Shown here piece by piece: positions 36,219-40,765 of a stretch of DNA of 40,765 bases (position 1 is the first letter of the stretch; each line of letters starts with the position of its first letter). Position numbers and translations under genes: made by a program. The notes beneath the pieces were generated by a model. That model ran no database searches and was not told the DNA's origin. It was given only the letters and a program-made list of their open reading frames with translations. The DNA is from an uncultured Burkholderiales bacterium (lineage in GTDB: Bacteria > Pseudomonadota > Gammaproteobacteria > Burkholderiales > Eutrophovitaceae), in the NCBI GenBank assembly GCA_951812315.1, contig CATOSA010000009.1, forward strand, positions 1 to 40,765, given 5' to 3'.

Positions 36219-36911
36219 CTATTGCCGCTCGAGGAAAAGTCTGAGTGGTGCCTTAGGTCCCAGGTCGCGTTTCGCAACGAACGCGCAGAAAAGCTCGGCG
36301 GTTGCCAGCGCATCGCTCAGAGCATTGTGTGCCTTGTAACGTGGCAGTCGGTAGCGTTCGCGCAGGGCATGCAGGCGCAGTTCACTTCCGGAAAATGGCT
36401 GATTGCGCTTTTCCAGCCAGCGCCGTATCAAGGCCTCGGTATCGGCGACAGGGATAACGATTGACGATCCATACAGGCGTTTGCAAGCCGCGTTCAGAAA
36501 TCCCCGCTCAATAGCTGCGTGATGCGCCAGCAGCACCCGACCGGAAAGCCGTGACAGCACCAACGGCAACGCGTCGGCAAGCGGCTGGCCCTGTGCGGCA
36601 CGATCATCAGTGATTTGGTGAATGGTTGCGGAGAGCTCCGGAATGTCACGCATCGGCGAAACCAGATAGTGCCCGGCAGTATCGAGCGCAATTCGTCCCG
36701 CCGTCAACGTGACCATACCGACACTCAATATTTCGTCGCGGGCGGAGTCTAGCCCCGTCGTTTCCAGATCGAGCGAGACAAACTCAACGCTTCGATAATT
36801 CACACCCCTATCAGGAAACGGAGTTGCCAGAAAGTCATGCAAAGGACCGGGCGCAACGTCACGAAGCAAGCGTCGGCGGCGATAGTCTAGCCCACGAAAT
36901 CGCTCGAACAT
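36219..36911 (-). CDS. DEDDh 3'-5' exonuclease (DnaQ-like)
   Basis: This 230-residue protein has the exonuclease fold of the DNA polymerase III epsilon family: Exo I VSLDLETTGLD, Exo II ITDDRAA followed by LAHHAAIERGFLN, and Exo III YKAHNALSDALATAEL with the catalytic His and Asp. About 40 basic residues precede the domain. Stand-alone enzymes of this kind trim DNA or RNA 3' ends. The gene starts six bases after the stop of the DUF294 gene on the same strand, a pairing common in proteobacteria, so the two probably formed an operon whose promoter side has been lost. Confidence 0.88.
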   Translation of the reverse strand: MFERFRGLDYRRRRLLRDVAPGPLHDFLATPFPDRGVNYRSVEFVSLDLETTGLDSARDEILSVGMVTLTAGRIALDTAGHYLVSPMRDIPELSATIHQITDDRAAQGQPLADALPLVLSRLSGRVLLAHHAAIERGFLNAACKRLYGSSIVIPVADTEALIRRWLEKRNQPFSGSELRLHALRERYRLPRYKAHNALSDALATAELFCAFVAKRDLGPKAPLRLFLERQ

Positions 36912-36917
36912 CGGCGC

Positions 36918-38285
36918 TCAGACGAGTCGGCCGGCGGCATAACGCTGCTCGAGCGTTTGCTGCATCGTCGCAATGACTTCGAAGGCGTCTTTGAGCTGGC
37001 TTCGCTCCAGCGTAGACAACTCACCGGGAGCAACGAAGTTGTCGGCCAACTCGCCGGCGCGCAGCTGCTGTTCCTGGTGGCGGACGCGAAGTGTTGCGAT
37101 GAAATCATAGGCATCTTCGAGGTTTCGTGCGCCCTCGCTACTGACGGTCTGCGTCGCGGCCACCGCTTGCAACCGTTCAACCGTATTGACCTCTGACCGA
37201 CCTTCCGCGAGCGCATACACGCGCCCGAGGTCAACAACCGGAACAATGCCGCGGTGCTTGATATCAAACGTCTTGTCATGATCGCCACCACGAATCAATA
37301 CGATGTTGCGAAAGAATCCGAGTGGCGGCCGGTGCTTGAGCGCATTGCCCACCATGTGCGCCAGGAAAATTCCGTTGGCCCGGCTTTTCTGCAAATTCTC
37401 TTCCTGCAAGCTCTCCAGCAGCGTCGCGTCACCGTGAACCAGTCGCAGATCGAAAAACACGCTCGAAAGCATCAGTGCCATGGGCTCCGGCTCGTCAATC
37501 CAGTCATCGAAATAGCGTCGCCATGTCGCCCGCGGTTGCCGCCACTGGGCATTGCTGGCCATCACATCGCCCGGGCAATAAACGAAGCCGCAGGCGTTCA
37601 GGCCATCGTTGACGAAACGCGCGAGTGACTTGAAATACGTGTCATCGTTCGGCGCCAAAGCGTCGGAGAGAATCAACGCGTTATCCTGATCAGAGTGCGA
37701 GGTTTGCTCGCGTCGCGCATGCGAACCGCCAGTCACCCAGGCATAGTGTGCTGGAGGAACGCCCAGCTCCTGCTCCGCCAGCTGAAGCAGGCGGCGCGTG
37801 ATTGCATCATTTACTGTCGATACGGCCTCACCCACGTGTCGCGCTGTCGCCCCCGCGAGAACGAGTTGAATCTGTAATTCAGGCAGTTTGCGACTGATGT
37901 TCGTGAGCGCCTCGACAGAGCTGGCCTTGCTGACGTCGCTGGCCAGGTAAACCGTGTTTGCGCTTTCATGGCGAATCAAATCCGTTGTCGATACCATCCC
38001 GATCGCGCGCCGCGAATCGACTACGGGCAGATGATGAACGTTAAGTTCCGTCATCCGCATCAGTGCTTCAAAGCCAAGCGTCGAAGACGAAATCGTGTGG
38101 ACATCCGTCGTCATGATGTCCGCAACCGCCTGCGTTGGCGCCACACCCGCGGCGAGACAACGACTGCGCAGGTCCCGGTCTGTAATCATCCCCACAAGCC
38201 GGTCACTTTCGACTGTAGAGAAATGTGAAAAACAGAGGGTAATAAATGGGAAAAACAACTGCGCAACCCGACCTAAGCCGGTCAA
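36918..38285 (-). pseudogene. DUF294 nucleotidyltransferase/CBS protein, 5' truncated
   Basis: The surviving part has two CBS segments (RLVGMITDRDLRSRCLAAGV, VADIMTTDVHTISS, LPVVDSRRAIGMVSTTDL), then a GlnD-like nucleotidyltransferase domain with GGSHARREQTSHSDQDNAL, and the DUF294 C-terminal domain. Complete members have about 600 residues and start with a cyclic-nucleotide-binding domain. Here homology begins abruptly at VESDRLVG, about codon 25 (near 38216); the preceding residues (MTGLGRVAQLFFPFITL) are unrelated and start at TTG 38285. The gene has therefore lost its cNMP domain and the front of the first CBS domain at a junction with foreign sequence. These proteins are thought to regulate carbon metabolism; this copy is likely inactive or misregulated. 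Confidence 0.82.
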
Positions 38286-38408
38286 TCTCGATCAAAAAAT
38301 CAACAAACTGTTGACTATGTGAACATGCTGCAACCCAGATATTCGTGCCGGAGAGTATGGGAGAATTCAGGGCAGATTTCAGTCGCCGCGCTGCCCGCTA
38401 TCCAATAA

Positions 38409-38925
38409 TCACTGGAACATTGCTTTGACTACAGTTGAGTTCAACATCCAGAAAGCAACGTAACTCAAAAGCAATCCAACTCCAACCACAAGACCAACCG
38501 TCCTGAGAATAAGGCGCTGGTGCCCGATCCGCTTCTCTAGCATTTTGAAGGTGGCGTCAAACCCGTCTGTAATCTCATATAGCTCTGACTTTAGTTGCCG
38601 CTTCTGGCGCGCCACTTCAGTCTCTATAACCTCCAGCGTATGACTCTGATTCTTGAGAAGCAATGTCAAGAAGATACCGAAGATAAAGGCTCCCAGCAGA
38701 ACGGCGGCGTTGGTAATGAAGGCCGCGCCCATGACATCCGCTTTATTCATCTGTGTGGCGACCACCACTGTAGCAGCGGGAATGCCAAGCAGTTGCCCTT
38801 GAATATCGGAAAGCACCCTATGGATCTTCGACGCGTACTCGACTTTCAGTGCTTCAACTTCATCACGCACTTTCTCGTACGAGAAGGCCGAGAGGAACAC
38901 GGCATGCTGCGATTTAGCATAGCGG
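38409..38925 (-). pseudogene. Membrane protein, C-terminal fragment
   Basis: The open frame reads through YAKSQHAVFLSAFSYEKV and on to a C-terminus KAMFQ. It has two clear transmembrane helices (FITNAAVLLGAFIFGIFLTLL and VGLVVGVGLLLSYVAFWML), a weaker hydrophobic segment (LLGIPAATVVVA) and a charged helical stretch between (EVARQKRQLKSELYEI). I do not recognise the family. No start codon or ribosome site fits, and upstream the sequence is shared with the end of the truncated QueC-like gene, so the N-terminus seems to have been lost by deletion. A membrane-acting effector of a defence locus is possible but unproven. A short version starting at GTG 38900 cannot be excluded. Confidence 0.6.
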
Positions 38926-39322
38926 TTTCTGCATGCTCGATAAACTCAGAGCGTTGATCTGGGAATAGACTGAAGCGCTCATCGAGCAAGCCGATCGATA
39001 CCCTTGATGCATCCACCTGATAGGCATAAGCGCTTCCTGCCAATAAGAACAGGAGGTTGCGCCCCGGGGTGAAGGCGTCTTCTTTTACATCCATCTGATC
39101 TGAAGTCAGGCCAGAGTGAATCACTCGACCAAACCCCGACAATTCCATCCTAACTGGTGTAGGTAGTTCCAATTGCGCATGAACACGCTGACAGGTGTCC
39201 CATTCCATTTTTGCAGCACGCTGACCATAATCAATGAAGAGTGGATGGGCATCCAAACCCTTTTCGCGGGCTAAGACACCTACCAAGGTCGAATCGAGCC
39301 CTCCAGAAACCAAATTAACCAT
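38846..39322 (-). pseudogene. QueC-like 7-cyano-7-deazaguanine synthase family protein, 3' truncated
   Basis: The N-terminal portion is a clear QueC-type PP-loop ATPase: MVNLVSGGLDSTLVG with the SGGLDS ATP motif (residues 6–11), FIDYGQRAAKMEW, FTPGRNLLFLLAGSAYA and FPDQRSEFIEHAETAM. QueC enzymes have about 220 residues and end with a zinc-binding cysteine cluster. Here family resemblance stops near residue 134, and the frame then reads unrelated sequence to a stop at 38846. The zinc domain is missing, so it should be inactive. The ATG at 39322 lies two bases after the glycosylase stop, so the two genes are coupled. QueC-like proteins (Cap9) and OGG-like glycosylases (Cap11) are ancillary proteins of type IV CBASS. 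Confidence 0.75.
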
Positions 39323-39324
39323 GC

Positions 39325-40038
39325 TCACCAAACCACCTCCCGCTTAGCCACACGTATAGTCACCCACATGGCTAAATCAACACATCCGACTGGATAACCG
39401 AAATCAGACGCTACACGTTGAAACTCCTCCTCAACTCGCTCATAACCCGCTAACCGTGACAATGCACTGGGCTTGGGATCTATCCCTCGTGCGACTCTAA
39501 GATAATCCAGAATGTGGGTATCTAATATAGCAAGGTCTATACAATAACCAACACGACGCAGAAACAAACTTGCCTGCTTCGGTCCAAAGCCCCACACATG
39601 CTTTACCAGAAGTTCTCTAGCCTCCTTCGCGGAGTCGCATGACGTCAATATTTTTCGCAATGATTGACCTTGGCCATAAATCTTAGTGTAGGTGATGGTC
39701 AATAGCGACGCCAGACGATTCCTGACGTGCGAACGGATATGCTGAACTTTGCCATTGCCTTCCATCGGCACAGGCTTCAATAACGCTTCAGAAAGGCGGC
39801 GCTTATACTCAGTGGCGTCATGATTGGGTTGTGATGGCTGTAGCAAACCTTGCTCACGGAGCCGTTGAGCCGCCGCCTCAGCGACCTCAAATAACATTTG
39901 ACTGCTAAATATACAAACGCAGGCTTCGTACAACAATTCATCCTCCGTCCGATGTCGCCAATCCTGAAGGCTCCGATTATTGCCCTGAATATCCGCGCAC
40001 AGTACGCGGATGGTTTGGTCGATAGCTTTAACGTTCAT
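39325..40038 (-). CDS. OGG-type (HhH-GPD) DNA N-glycosylase/lyase, CBASS Cap11-like
   Basis: This 237-residue protein has the helix-hairpin-helix glycosylase signature of the OGG2-like group: VWGFGPKQASLFLRRVG with the catalytic Lys154, then LAILDTHILDYL with the catalytic Asp173. Preceding helices (YEACVCIFSSQMLFEVAEAA) match the fold. Canonical family members excise 8-oxoguanine and cut the backbone. Here the direct coupling to a QueC-like gene points instead to the modified-nucleobase module of type IV CBASS. The ATG at 40038 is used; a TTG at 40074 would add 12 residues. It is the only apparently intact gene of the block. Specificity for phage or host DNA is unknown. Confidence 0.8.
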   Translation of the reverse strand: MNVKAIDQTIRVLCADIQGNNRSLQDWRHRTEDELLYEACVCIFSSQMLFEVAEAAAQRLREQGLLQPSQPNHDATEYKRRLSEALLKPVPMEGNGKVQHIRSHVRNRLASLLTITYTKIYGQGQSLRKILTSCDSAKEARELLVKHVWGFGPKQASLFLRRVGYCIDLAILDTHILDYLRVARGIDPKPSALSRLAGYERVEEEFQRVASDFGYPVGCVDLAMWVTIRVAKREVVW

Positions 40039-40138
40039 CTCTAGGTCTTCCAGACAAATTTCACGGCGCAGCAATTGAACACCCGTGGTGGCAAATTAAA
40101 GCGGAAAAAATTGAGAACATCGCTATCATTATGGAGTG

Positions 40139-40765
40139 ATGCAGACCCTGCTGACCAAAGCAAACGAGGCAAGCTCAAACCTGGCGACTGGCGGTAGCGT
40201 GCTGATGGCGCACGTGACCAATGGTGAATCGCAGTGGTTTATCGTCACGATTCTTACCGATAAGGTCAGCGCCGCTATTGATGACAACCTCGATCTTGTC
40301 GATAGCGTTCATTTGGATCTCAACAGCATGCGCTTCGCTGGCAGGGTGGATATCACAGGATGGCTCAATGACGAAGATCGCTACGCCAGCTTTCTTCAGG
40401 GCGCATCGAGAGATGTGTCGGACTATTTTCAGCGGTTCCTCGGCTGCACCCATCCTCAAGCGATACGCAAAGAGACAAAACGTCTGGTTGATGTAGTCCG
40501 TAACGCCGTGAACGCTCTTGGGGCTACTGAAGAACAGAGGGAAGCCGCTCGCCTCCAGATTTACCAGTATCTTGACGAGTGCGCCAAGAGTGCCGACCCC
40601 TTGAGTATCGATTCACTATGCAATCGCGCATGGCCCGACAACCCGGATGCACTGCGCGAACCGTTAACAGATACTGATTCCGGGATATCGGATGGCTTCG
40701 TACCAGACAAAACAGCCCTGAAGGGGCTTGTCCGTTTTGAAGGAAAAGGCCCGCACTGGCAGGTG
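40139..40765 (+). CDS. Nucleoid-associated protein NdpA/YejK family (cut by window end; 5' end apparently missing)
   Basis: Reading from the ATG at 40139 the frame is open for 209 codons to the end of the window. It matches the 37-kDa nucleoid-associated protein family: GGSVLMAHVTNGESQWFIVTIL, DDNLDLVDSVHLDLNSM, RVDITGW, FLQGASRDVSDYFQRFLGC and DKTALKGLVRFEG. These proteins bind the bacterial nucleoid and sometimes occur in mobile and defence regions. Family members have about 80–90 residues before the point where this one begins; an in-frame TGA lies just upstream, so the N-terminus is truncated or unusually short. It is divergent from the glycosylase gene. Confidence 0.75.
   Translation, partial: MQTLLTKANEASSNLATGGSVLMAHVTNGESQWFIVTILTDKVSAAIDDNLDLVDSVHLDLNSMRFAGRVDITGWLNDEDRYASFLQGASRDVSDYFQRFLGCTHPQAIRKETKRLVDVVRNAVNALGATEEQREAARLQIYQYLDECAKSADPLSIDSLCNRAWPDNPDALREPLTDTDSGISDGFVPDKTALKGLVRFEGKGPHWQV

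Overview
This window looks like a chromosomal segment of a gammaproteobacterium. The clearest evidence is gene order. argH is divergent from an algZ/fimS-type kinase, followed by an algR-type regulator, hemC, hemD, hemX, hemY and then ppc, as in Pseudomonas-like genomes. The runs cutA–dsbD, hemA–prfA–prmC–grxD and aroQ–accB–accC are also typical. By eye the GC content is moderate (about 55%). I cannot place it below class.

Layout. 1–2.6 kb (minus strand): accC (cut by the window start), accB, aroQ, a stand-alone DsbD alpha domain and cutA. 2.6–2.9 kb: a 337-bp MITE-like inverted-repeat element wedged between cutA and an SDR/epimerase gene. 3.9–7.7 kb: a flavodoxin-reductase-like iron-sulfur protein (+) convergent with a ppc gene broken by two frameshifts. 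7.8–14.7 kb: hemY, hemX, hemD, hemC, a LytTR regulator with an unexpected C-terminal membrane/periplasmic extension, and its kinase. 14.8–19.6 kb (+): argH, a fructosamine-kinase-like gene, an orphan substrate-binding protein and dsbB. 19.6–28.2 kb (minus): an accessory stretch with a protein kinase carrying an in-frame amber codon, a frameshifted adenylate cyclase–TPR gene, two SDRs, an MDR dehydrogenase, a DUF1924-like cytochrome c and an esterase. 28.7–33.6 kb (minus): grxD, prmC, prfA, hemA and a ROK sugar kinase with an in-frame ochre codon. 34.1–36.1 kb: a LamG lipoprotein, a tRNA-Phe-like 3' fragment, a frameshifted small exported protein with a strong terminator, and an intact tRNA-Phe. 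36.2–40.8 kb: a DEDDh exonuclease and a DUF294 protein missing its 5' end, then a foreign block (membrane-protein fragment, truncated QueC-like gene, OGG-type DNA glycosylase) and an NdpA-like gene that also seems to lack its 5' end.

Two themes stand out. First, tetrapyrrole synthesis is well represented: hemA starts the pathway, hemC and hemD follow, hemX and hemY are associated, and hemA is linked to translation termination (prfA, prmC). Second, decay is frequent. At least five genes have a frameshift or internal stop and three or four more are truncated. Some indels sit in homopolymers and could be sequencing errors; the two nonsense codons and the truncation junctions cannot be explained that way.

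The best candidate for an unusual system is the right end. A glycosylase of the OGG type directly coupled to a QueC-like enzyme is the pairing known as ancillary genes of type IV CBASS anti-phage loci. Here it appears as a damaged remnant next to a membrane-protein fragment, and both flanking genes are decapitated. Other notable items are the MITE whose end supplies a host stop codon, the possible membrane-tethered LytTR regulator, and the DsbD alpha domain without its membrane partner.
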